The notes below the pieces were generated by a model. That model was not told the DNA's origin. It ran no database searches and saw only the letters and a list, made by a program, of their open reading frames with translations. A program made the translations under genes and the position numbers. A stretch of DNA of 7,360 bases, from contig JAOUET010000091.1 of the NCBI GenBank assembly GCA_029858605.1, forward strand, positions 1 to 7,360, written 5' to 3'. The stretch's first letter is position 1. Each line of letters starts with the position of its first letter. This document shows positions 1 to 6,070 of this stretch, piece by piece. The stretch comes from Coriobacteriia bacterium. Its GTDB lineage: Bacteria; Actinomycetota; Coriobacteriia; Anaerosomatales; JAENZW01.

Positions 1-768
1 GCCGTGGCACACATCGCAAAACGCGCGGTCGTTGCCAGTGACTGTCGTCGTGGCCGGGGCCGCCGGTGGCAGAAGCTCGGCCGCGATCAGGGGTGTCGTC
101 TCCGAGCCGTGTGCCGCGTGGCACGCGGAGCACACTACCTGCGTCCCGGTGGCGGGCGCGGTGATCTCCGCCGAGTGGGCCGTCTGCTTCCAGACGTCTA
201 TGCCGTCCCAGATCGACTGAGCGCGCGCCAGGTGACACGAGCCGCAGTAGTCGTCACCGCCGTAGAACACGAGACCGCTCTCGGGAGAGGTCGTCGAGTC
301 GGACCTCAAGAGCGCGGCGTACGGGTTCCCATCACCGTCGCGCTCGCTGCCGTGCGCATCGTGACAAGCCGAACACTGCTTCTCCGGCGGGCCATACGCA
401 GACACCTCGGGAGTCATGAGATGCACCGACACGCCGAGGAACGCCGATTCGATGTCGCTACCCGACCCCAGAGCTCCGATGCCGTGACAGACGTAGCACA
501 GCCCGATATCGCCATCCAGGGAGTAGTCGGCCGACAAGAGCGCGGACCCCGTGGTCTCCAAGGATCTCGGATCCTCCCAGCCTGCCTCAGCGGGAGAAAC
601 GTGCGCACGGTGACAGATGGCGCAGGCATCGGTCTCGACGTCGGTGATCACGTGAGGCGCGTCTTCGGCCAGTGCCGTCAAGGCGAACGCGAGAACGAGC
701 ACTAGTGCGCCGCACGCGACGACCAATACCCTTACCCGAAACGCTATGCCCGAACGGTTTCCGCGCAT
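1..768 (-). CDS. Exported multiheme cytochrome c, doubled-CXXCH type (C-terminal part beyond the window)
   Basis: An open frame read from an ATG at 768 down to base 1 gives 256 residues without a stop. Residues 1-36 form a Sec signal: basic start MRGNR, a long hydrophobic stretch, then an ALAED-like cleavage region. Six heme c attachment motifs follow: CAICH (49-53), CYVCH (91-95), CSACH (132-136), CGSCH (175-179), CSACH (213-217) and CDVCH (251-255). They are 38-43 residues apart. The first, third and fifth extend to CxxCHxxH and the even ones do not, as in the 'doubled CXXCH' family (TIGR01905/PF09699 type). Such proteins bind covalent heme and carry electrons outside the membrane. The partner oxidoreductase is not visible, and more hemes probably lie past base 1. 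The Shine-Dalgarno is weak, but the signal peptide supports this ATG; an out-of-frame GTG just upstream meets a stop after nine codons. The heme protein call is firm; its substrate is unknown. Confidence 0.93.
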   Translation of the reverse strand, partial: MRGNRSGIAFRVRVLVVACGALVLVLAFALTALAEDAPHVITDVETDACAICHRAHVSPAEAGWEDPRSLETTGSALLSADYSLDGDIGLCYVCHGIGALGSGSDIESAFLGVSVHLMTPEVSAYGPPEKQCSACHDAHGSERDGDGNPYAALLRSDSTTSPESGLVFYGGDDYCGSCHLARAQSIWDGIDVWKQTAHSAEITAPATGTQVVCSACHAAHGSETTPLIAAELLPPAAPATTTVTGNDRAFCDVCHG

Positions 769-798
769 TTCACTACCGCCGCAACGGACATGCCAGAA

Positions 799-829
799 CC
801 GACGGACGGTACACAAAACCGTCCGTCGG
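799..829. promoter_or_regulatory. Perfect 12-bp inverted repeat upstream of the cytochrome gene
   Basis: The arms CCGACGGACGGT (799-810) and ACCGTCCGTCGG (818-829) are exact reverse complements around the 7-base spacer ACACAAA. The near edge lies 30 bases before the cytochrome ATG. As RNA it would be a strong hairpin, but on the minus strand it is followed only by TTCTGGC, so it lacks the U-run of a normal intrinsic terminator. It could be an operator for a dimeric repressor, a 5' leader hairpin, or an unusual terminator for the upstream gene. I favour a regulatory role because of its position. The symmetry is seen directly; the function is inferred. Confidence 0.55.
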
Positions 830-865
830 ACCAAACATGATCCACGGATGGACCCAATGCACGCT

Positions 866-874
866 ATTCTACCA
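866..874 (-). promoter_or_regulatory. Possible extended -10 promoter for the cytochrome gene
   Basis: On the minus strand the bases read TGGTAGAAT, matching the extended -10 pattern TGnTATAAT with one mismatch in the hexamer. No convincing -35 box is seen at 16-18 bases, which extended -10 promoters can tolerate. Transcription would start near 858-860, giving a leader of about 90 bases that contains the 799-829 inverted repeat. This is a sequence match only; such matches can arise by chance. Confidence 0.35.
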
Positions 875-920
875 GGTGGAATATGCCCCTGCACGCGGAA
901 AACCAGCGGAGTCGATTCCG

Positions 921-945
921 AGAAAGAGTCGTGACTCGTGTCACG
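921..945 (-). terminator. Weak terminator-like hairpin after the PPC/CWB2 protein gene
   Basis: Five bases past the stop at 950-952 the minus strand forms CGTGAC-ACGA-GTCACG (930-945), a 6-bp stem with a 4-base loop. It is followed by ACTCTTTCT, a pyrimidine-rich but broken T tract. Position and polarity fit the end of the surface-protein transcript. The short stem and poor U-run make termination uncertain, and a competing GAGTC/GACTC pairing (926-937) overlaps it. Confidence 0.35.
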
Positions 946-949
946 CGCA

Positions 950-3052
950 CTACTCGAGCGCCAGCGAAGCCTCTTGTTGCGCCCGGCTGCTCACGCTGTT
1001 CGTACCTCCGAGAACGTAGCAGCTGATGTTGTGCGCTCGGTGTTCGGCAAGGAAAACTGCTGCCGGCTCGGAAAGACTAGCGGGGACCTGACCTGCGTCG
1101 TTAGGACTGGTGACGAGCAGGACGCCCGTGGCGCTGCCGATGAACGCTCCTCCGCTGAGACCGTCTGGTATCTTGCTCACGATCGCGATAGCCTCCTCGG
1201 ACGCCATGTTCTCGGCGATTGCGTGCCGGGCTATGTCGGCGGCCGTGTCGTGGCGCGTTCTCCCCCACCACCGTTCCGCGCCCAGCTGCCTCTTGACGGT
1301 GTCGGAGACGGTGTTTGGGCCTCCTCCGATGATACGGCGCTCGAGGCCGAGCTGCCTGAGAGCCAGCTGTGTGGCCGTGGGGACCTCGTCCCTGCGCACC
1401 AGTAGCACCGGCGCTCCCTGCGAGCGCGAGATGGCCGACAGGGCAAGTGCATCGAAGAAGGTCTGGGCATCTGCACCGTTCGCCACGAGAGCCGTCGTTG
1501 GGAACTCGCTCGGTCGGACCTCCGCCATCCTGCGCGCGATTGCTGACGCCAGATCGAAGCGGCTGCCCGAGGAGAGCACCCGCTCGCTGGTCGCCCTGCC
1601 TCCCCCGACATATGTCTTGATCTCTTCGATGCGCTGGTTGGGGATGGAGACCGGCCCGCCCACCACATGCAAGCGAACGCTACCGTTGGCGTCCGCCATC
1701 TGCTTGACGTAGGTCTTGACCTCCGCAGGGGTGCGGTTCGAGCTCACGAGCACCAAAGGCGCGTCGTAGGCCCAGCAAAGCCCTGCGGCTGCAAGAGGGT
1801 CAGCAGCGGCGCGATCTTCGCCGGAGGCTATCACTACATCGGCGAGACCGGTCTCAGGAGGATAGTTGGTACGGGCAATGGCCACCGCCGTCGTGTAGCG
1901 ATCACGTGCGGCTATACGTTGCACGGTGACCTCCATCGACGCGTCGATGTTGTCCACCGTCGTGCCGGAGACTGCGTTCACGTCAGTCGCTGCCTCGATG
2001 TCGGCCCAGTCGCCCCAGAACTGCGTACGGTACAGATGTCGTTGCGAGTCGACGAACTGAACGCGATACGAGCGAGTACCCAGACCTGAGAGCGCATAGC
2101 TACCGTCTGTCCCCGACAGCGCACTGCGGTGCGCCACCCACTTGCCGAGACCAGAGTCGTACCTCCACGCCTTCACTGTGACGTTGGCGAGTGGGCTGCC
2201 CGTGTGTTCGCTCGTCACTCGGCCCGCAACCGAGTCGATCTGCATCAGTTGCGCATCAATGCCAGACGTGGTCGCGCGATCCACGGTAGTCACCAGGTCG
2301 GCCGAGTCGATGCCGCCCTTGTCGTCGTAGTACTCCGTCGCGTATGAGGCGTCGAATGCGGTGACGTCCTTGAACTCGAGTGCGTACTCGCCGTCGAACA
2401 GATCCTTCAGTCCGTAGCTGCCGTTTGCTGCGGTCTGTGTCCAGGCCTGAACGTACCAATCACCGAGCAAGTCCTTGGAGTAGGCAGTGACCATGATGTC
2501 TCCGATGGGGTCACCGCTTGCGTCATCGGTGACGGCCCCCGTGATACTCGGCACGCTTGGTCCCACGCTGATCGAGTAGTTGCCTATCTGAGGCGTCGGA
2601 GAGCCGAAGTACGTGTCCGCATCGGTGACTTCCAGGTACACGGCCTCAGTGGTGTCGGCGGTCCACTCGATGCGCGAAAACGGGCCGAAGTAGTCGTCGT
2701 TGAACGCGAGCACTGTCGACGTAGTGGTGTCGTAGAGCGTGAGCACGGTGTCCGGGTTGACCCCTCCGTCCGCAGCCGTGCGGATGTCGTACGTGACTCC
2801 GAGCGTCGGGACGAAGGAGACCCAGTCGTAGTCGGCTGTCATCGAGCCGTCGGTGGAATATAGCGTGTGCGACTGAGGGGTTCCATCGACGGAGATCGCC
2901 TTCGCCTCGCCGGGGGTGCCGTCCGGCTCGTAGGCATCTGGTGCGAGCACTGCGAACAGCACCGCAGGTGCGACTACTAGGAATAGGGCGACGGCCAGCG
3001 CCACGCGCAGCGGCGTGCCGTGCGTCGAGAGGCGCTCCAGCATCCCAGTCAA
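950..3052 (-). CDS. Secreted surface protein: PPC-like domain, two Ig-like regulatory domains, three CWB2 repeats
   Basis: A 700-residue protein. Residues 15-37 are a hydrophobic Sec signal or uncleaved anchor. Residues 39-165 resemble the bacterial pre-peptidase C-terminal (PPC) domain, with the YEPDGTP opening, DYDWVSF, a Dt-LTLYD strand and the FNDDYFG turn. Residues 167-270 and 272-376 are tandem carboxypeptidase-regulatory-like beta sandwiches, each with a G.V(T/S)....G.P...V.V.A start and a DGSY or NGSY turn. Residues 377-700 are three CWB2 repeats, which in clostridial family members hold proteins non-covalently on the wall polysaccharide. No catalytic domain is visible; binding or scaffolding is inferred. 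The start is a TTG with GAGG five bases upstream and a stronger AGGAGG at 3066-3071. An ATG at 3043 is the alternative and keeps the signal intact. The gene lies 17 bases behind the protease gene and is probably translationally coupled to it. Its CWB2 cassette is the most divergent of the three in the window. Confidence 0.93.
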   Translation of the reverse strand: MTGMLERLSTHGTPLRVALAVALFLVVAPAVLFAVLAPDAYEPDGTPGEAKAISVDGTPQSHTLYSTDGSMTADYDWVSFVPTLGVTYDIRTAADGGVNPDTVLTLYDTTTSTVLAFNDDYFGPFSRIEWTADTTEAVYLEVTDADTYFGSPTPQIGNYSISVGPSVPSITGAVTDDASGDPIGDIMVTAYSKDLLGDWYVQAWTQTAANGSYGLKDLFDGEYALEFKDVTAFDASYATEYYDDKGGIDSADLVTTVDRATTSGIDAQLMQIDSVAGRVTSEHTGSPLANVTVKAWRYDSGLGKWVAHRSALSGTDGSYALSGLGTRSYRVQFVDSQRHLYRTQFWGDWADIEAATDVNAVSGTTVDNIDASMEVTVQRIAARDRYTTAVAIARTNYPPETGLADVVIASGEDRAAADPLAAAGLCWAYDAPLVLVSSNRTPAEVKTYVKQMADANGSVRLHVVGGPVSIPNQRIEEIKTYVGGGRATSERVLSSGSRFDLASAIARRMAEVRPSEFPTTALVANGADAQTFFDALALSAISRSQGAPVLLVRRDEVPTATQLALRQLGLERRIIGGGPNTVSDTVKRQLGAERWWGRTRHDTAADIARHAIAENMASEEAIAIVSKIPDGLSGGAFIGSATGVLLVTSPNDAGQVPASLSEPAAVFLAEHRAHNISCYVLGGTNSVSSRAQQEASLALE
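953..1924 (-). repeat. CWB2 triple-repeat cassette C (PPC/Ig-like protein)
   Basis: Three repeats of about 100 residues lie at protein positions 377-483, 490-592 and 594-700. The short strands matching the conserved 'ILL' element of CWB2 domains are PLVLV (432-436), PVLLV (548-552) and GVLLV (643-647). Repeat 2 departs from the other two cassettes at ALSAISRSQGAP, and repeat 3 has SKIPDGLSGG where the others have AKLPDALTGG. Cys426 and Cys678 are its only cysteines. Confidence 0.88.
1925..2554 (-). repeat. Two tandem carboxypeptidase-regulatory-like beta-sandwich domains
   Basis: Protein residues 167-270 and 272-376 of the PPC/CWB2 protein align as a duplicated unit. Each has a GAVT or GRVT opening, a G(D/S)P(I/L) turn, a V(T/K)AY or VKAW strand, a tryptophan-containing segment (DWYVQAW, KWVAHRS), the NGSYGL or DGSYAL turn, an EYALEF or SYRVQF strand, and a late aromatic segment (ATEYYDD, RTQFWGD). 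The copies have diverged well beyond recent duplication. A stalk or spacer role on the surface is inferred. Confidence 0.75.
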
Positions 3053-3057
3053 GCGAA

Positions 3058-3072
3058 CCTCAACTCCTCCTA
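3058..3072 (-). promoter_or_regulatory. Ribosome binding site overlapping the protease stop codon
   Basis: The minus strand reads TAGGAGGAGTTGAGG: the protease TAG stop (3070-3072) shares two bases with AGGAGG (3066-3071), and a second GAGG (3058-3061) sits five bases before the TTG at 3052. AGGAGG is 13 bases from TTG and 22 from the ATG at 3043, so spacing favours TTG. The overlap points to coupling, with ribosomes finishing the protease helping to start the next gene. Confidence 0.65.
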
Positions 3073-5973
3073 GTTGACCTTCGCCCTGATCGCGCTCACG
3101 ACCCCCGGGGCGACCGAGTTGATGCCGCCGAACACGTAGCAGGCATCGACGCCGTTGCGGTGCGCGTAGAGCCAGTTGCCGGTGACCGATGTAAGCGACG
3201 TGCCCGAGGTGATAAGCAGCACTCCACCCTTTCGGCCAACCATGCTACCACCCGTGAGCGCATCGGGCAGCTTCGCGGCGACGCCCACGACGTTGTCCGA
3301 CAGCCATCCCTTCTGTATCGCCTTGTTGGCGATGTCGACCGCCGTGTCGTAGCGCGTGGTGCCGTACCACCTGGTCGCACCCAGAGCACTTCTCACCGAG
3401 TTCGACACCGTGTTGGGTCCGCCACCTACGACGACGAGGCCGGGTGCGAACTCATCGATCACGCTCTGGGTCGCCTGCGGCACGCTCGTCGCAGACACCA
3501 GGAGGATCGGATAGCCATTGCAGGCGGCGATCGGCGACAGGGCGAGCGCGTCGAAGAACTTTGTGGAGTCGGCACCGTTGGCCACCAGCGCGACGTCGGG
3601 AGCGGTCCCACCAGACACGTCCTTCATCCTGCGCGCTACGGCGGCAGCCAGATCGTAGCGACCGCCGGTCGACAGGATGCGATCCTTGGTGGTGCCGCCT
3701 CCTACTGCGTTCTTGATCTCCTCGTAGCGCCCATCCGGAACGCTCACCGGACCGCCCACGATGTGCACCGCGACGCTACCGTTCTGCGCCTTGATCTCCG
3801 CGACGGCCTGCTCGACCTGAGCCGAGACTTCCTTGGAGGAAACGAGGAACAGTGGTGCGTCGTAGGCCCAGCACAAGCCCGAAGCCGACAGCGGGTCGGC
3901 GGCAGCGCGGTCTTCGCCGGACGCGATGACGACGTCGGTGACGCCGTCCCACTGGGTGCCGTTTCCGGGGTCTCCGTCCGCATCGAAGCCTACGCGAGCG
4001 ATGGCCACCGCGGTTGAGTAGCGCGTCTGGTCCGCGACGCGTTCGACCTTGTCCGCCGGAGGCGTCGGTGCCGCGGCGGCTTGAAGCGCCTTGTAGGCGT
4101 TGAGCCGCCCGCCGGTCGCGACCTTGCCGGAAAGGGAGCTCTTCGTATCCACGCTGCCCAGAATGAGCGCCTTCGTCTCCAACGCAGTGAGCGACGGGTC
4201 GTACGCCTTCAGCAGCGCGGCGACGCCGGAAACGTGAGGCGTCGCCATCGACGTCCCCGAGTTGAAACCGTACGCGTCGTCGTATACGCGAGGCGCTTCT
4301 TCCAGCAGCACGTCGTCCACATACATGCCCGCCGACGGTACCGAGTAGTCAGTGCGAAGACGATAGCCGAACCAGACCTGCGGCTCACCGGCATAGTCGC
4401 TCAGGTCCGCGTACAGGTAGGGCTGAGTGAAGCCATAGACGCCTGGCGTGGCCGAAAGCGAAGCGAGCGCCCTCCAATCAGTGCCGTTGGTGGACACGAT
4501 CAGGTCCCACCAGTCGAACCAGGACTCTAGATCCCACCAGTAGTTGGCCCAAACCCTGTAGAAGCGACCTTCAGGAAGGGCAAAGGGCCCGGTTATGACC
4601 GTCGCAGTCTCATCGTTGCTGGGGAATAGATGGCTCAGACTCGACGGAGCAGAGAAGAAGTTGCTCGTGTCCCTGATCCATGGGGCGAAGACGTAGTCCG
4701 CGGTGTCCCACGCATCGACGGTCGTGAGGTCGTCCTCCCACGTGGTCGTTGAGCTGCCGGGGTCAGCTGTGACCGCGCTCCAGATGTCCTTGCCCGGCGC
4801 AGCAAGGTCCACGCTCGTTGCGCCGTAGTTCGAGAAGCTTGCCAGCACATCGTTGTGGTCGGTCGCAGCAACGGCGATGATGTTGTCCGCGTCGTAGCTT
4901 GCCGGGTAGTACTCTAGGACGTCATTGTTGTCGCCTATCCGGTCAGGTCCGCCGTTGCCCGCCGCGCAAACGACGAGCGCGTCGGTCGCGGCCATCTCGT
5001 CGCGAAGCGCCTGACTGTAGGAACCGCCGCCCCAAGAGCAGCTGATGACGTCCGCGCCCATCAGGTCCGCGTACGCGATGGCAGCTATCTCAGCATCCAC
5101 ATCGCCGTATCCGGATGCGTAGAAAGCCTTCAAGGCCATGATTCGCACTTTCCAGTTGACGCCGGCGACCCCGATTCCGTTGTTCGCCTCGGCGCCTATC
5201 GTCCCCGAGCAGTGCGTCCCGTGACCGTTGTCGTCCCGGGGATTGCGGTCTCCGTTGATGAAGTCGTAGCCGTAGATGTCGTCTACGAACGTGTTGCCGT
5301 CGTCGTCGACTCCGGGAGTCCCGTTGAGCTCCGCCTCGTTGACCCACATGTTGTCGTCCAGATCCGGGTGGCCGTAGTCGACCCCCGTGTCCACGACCGC
5401 GACTATCACTTCCTGCGAGCCCGTGGTGTAGTTCCACGCGGCTGGTGCGTCTATGTCCGCGTCGTCAGTGCCCCCGGTCTGTCCGGTGTTGTGAAGACCC
5501 CACAGCTCGGCGAAGTCCGGGTCGGTGGGAATGGAGTCAACCGTTCCGCCCGCTATGCGATGCCGGTAGTTCGGCTCGGCGTACTCCACTTCGGCAAGCG
5601 CCTCATACGCTGCAACTGCGTCCTGGACGCTAACGCCGTCTTGAAGCTCGACTATCTCGAGTCCGGGCGTGCGGCCGAGCTTCTTGCCCTTCCTACCGCC
5701 GGCCTTCGAGTGCAGCGAGCTCTTCTTCGCGGAAGAGGTGGAGCCCGCATCGCGGAACTTGACGATCACCTCGCCCGGGGCGTAGGGCTGCTCTTGCGCC
5801 TCGAGCTCGGCAAGCCCGGCAGGCAACGCGTTGCCAACCGCGTCGGCAACGCTCGAGGCGCGCGGGTCGAGTCTCTTCGCTGAGGTATCACGCGGCACAG
5901 CTGCAGCCGCCGACACGGTGCCCAGCATCGCTAGCACGAGCAAGGCGCACAGAGTGTTCTTCGCGATAGGCAT
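3070..5973 (-). CDS. Secreted subtilisin-family (S8) serine protease with CWB2 cell-wall anchor
   Basis: A complete gene; residues are numbered from a TTG at 5976, directly before the preferred ATG at 5973 (an in-frame stop lies four codons upstream of that TTG). Domains: Sec signal 1-27; propeptide about 65-141, opening with PGEVIVKF and ending in a YAEPNY motif, like inhibitor I9/fervidolysin propeptides; S8 catalytic domain about 150-635; three CWB2 repeats 643-968. The active site is visible: Asp196 in VVDTGVD, His252 in GHGTHCSG, oxyanion Asn341 in AAGNGG and Ser576 in GTSMATPHVSG. An Asp-rich loop (about 222-239) looks like a calcium site. A jelly-roll of about 160 residues is inserted at 404-566, between Asn341 and Ser576. 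The enzyme should be exported, mature by losing the propeptide, and degrade extracellular protein while held on the wall. No clear Shine-Dalgarno is seen. The substrate is unknown; surface processing or peptide scavenging are both possible. Confidence 0.96.
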   Translation of the reverse strand: MPIAKNTLCALLVLAMLGTVSAAAAVPRDTSAKRLDPRASSVADAVGNALPAGLAELEAQEQPYAPGEVIVKFRDAGSTSSAKKSSLHSKAGGRKGKKLGRTPGLEIVELQDGVSVQDAVAAYEALAEVEYAEPNYRHRIAGGTVDSIPTDPDFAELWGLHNTGQTGGTDDADIDAPAAWNYTTGSQEVIVAVVDTGVDYGHPDLDDNMWVNEAELNGTPGVDDDGNTFVDDIYGYDFINGDRNPRDDNGHGTHCSGTIGAEANNGIGVAGVNWKVRIMALKAFYASGYGDVDAEIAAIAYADLMGADVISCSWGGGSYSQALRDEMAATDALVVCAAGNGGPDRIGDNNDVLEYYPASYDADNIIAVAATDHNDVLASFSNYGATSVDLAAPGKDIWSAVTADPGSSTTTWEDDLTTVDAWDTADYVFAPWIRDTSNFFSAPSSLSHLFPSNDETATVITGPFALPEGRFYRVWANYWWDLESWFDWWDLIVSTNGTDWRALASLSATPGVYGFTQPYLYADLSDYAGEPQVWFGYRLRTDYSVPSAGMYVDDVLLEEAPRVYDDAYGFNSGTSMATPHVSGVAALLKAYDPSLTALETKALILGSVDTKSSLSGKVATGGRLNAYKALQAAAAPTPPADKVERVADQTRYSTAVAIARVGFDADGDPGNGTQWDGVTDVVIASGEDRAAADPLSASGLCWAYDAPLFLVSSKEVSAQVEQAVAEIKAQNGSVAVHIVGGPVSVPDGRYEEIKNAVGGGTTKDRILSTGGRYDLAAAVARRMKDVSGGTAPDVALVANGADSTKFFDALALSPIAACNGYPILLVSATSVPQATQSVIDEFAPGLVVVGGGPNTVSNSVRSALGATRWYGTTRYDTAVDIANKAIQKGWLSDNVVGVAAKLPDALTGGSMVGRKGGVLLITSGTSLTSVTGNWLYAHRNGVDACYVFGGINSVAPGVVSAIRAKVN
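3073..4050 (-). repeat. CWB2 triple-repeat cassette B (protease)
   Basis: Repeats lie at residues about 643-755, 765-868 and 869-968 of the protease. The ILL-like strands are PLFLV (708-712), PILLV (823-827) and GVLLI (918-922). A short Pro/Ala linker (about 633-641) separates it from the catalytic domain. It is much closer in sequence to the cassette of the upstream gene than to that of the downstream one; both, for example, share FDAD...P.NGTQW in repeat 1. Confidence 0.9.
4279..4767 (-). other. Jelly-roll (MAM/immune-inhibitor-A-like) domain inserted in the protease catalytic domain
   Basis: Codons for residues 404-566 interrupt the subtilase fold between the AAPGKDIWSAV strand and the GFNSGTSMATP catalytic-serine segment. 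The insert has the order of motifs seen in the accessory beta-sandwich of immune-inhibitor-A-type proteins: an aromatic strand, DLIVSTNGTDWRAL, a YADLSDYAG segment, WFGYRLRTD, and GMYVDDVLLEE. A carbohydrate- or protein-binding role is inferred from the family. Confidence 0.7.
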
Positions 5974-6070
5974 CAAGGCCCGCTCTCATCAAGAAGGCAT
6001 ACGTCTAGTGTATCGGCGCTTCGCGCAGCGCACTACATACTGCCGTCACAGACGCGGGCGCCCAGGCGCA
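5974..6070 (-). other. 97-base gap between the Ig-like/CWB2 gene and the protease gene
   Basis: The gap holds a 5-bp GCGCT/AGCGC stem (about 6017-6032) and the 8-base palindrome GGGCGCCC (about 6056-6063). Neither is followed by a T-run, so no convincing terminator is present. A TACACT at about 6007-6012 could be a -10 but lacks a -35 partner. The three surface genes may therefore be one transcript. Confidence 0.4.

Noticed and set aside
4..705. Plus-strand open frame of 233 codons at the left edge
   Set aside because: It is antisense to the cytochrome frame, whose six CxxCH motifs and signal peptide prove the minus strand is coding; its composition is Arg/Val/Gly-rich and featureless.
769..949. 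A small gene in the gap before the cytochrome
   Set aside because: No frame with a plausible start, Shine-Dalgarno and coding character is seen; the inverted repeats and promoter-like element account for what is visible.
938..1405. Plus-strand open frame starting in the 769-949 gap
   Set aside because: Nearly all of it is antisense to the CWB2 cassette of the downstream surface protein, with no Shine-Dalgarno or domain.
2941..4017. Plus-strand open frame of 358 codons
   Set aside because: It lies opposite the protease and PPC/CWB2 genes, crosses their junction, is very Arg-rich and has no recognisable domain: a GC-rich antisense shadow.
5212..5883. Plus-strand open frame of 223 codons
   Set aside because: It mirrors the propeptide and Asp-rich part of the protease; its Val-rich runs are simply the reverse of Asp codons.
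6007..6012. TACACT as a -10 box for the protease gene
   Set aside because: It matches only four of six bases and no -35-like hexamer lies at 16-19 bases, so it is not reported as a promoter.
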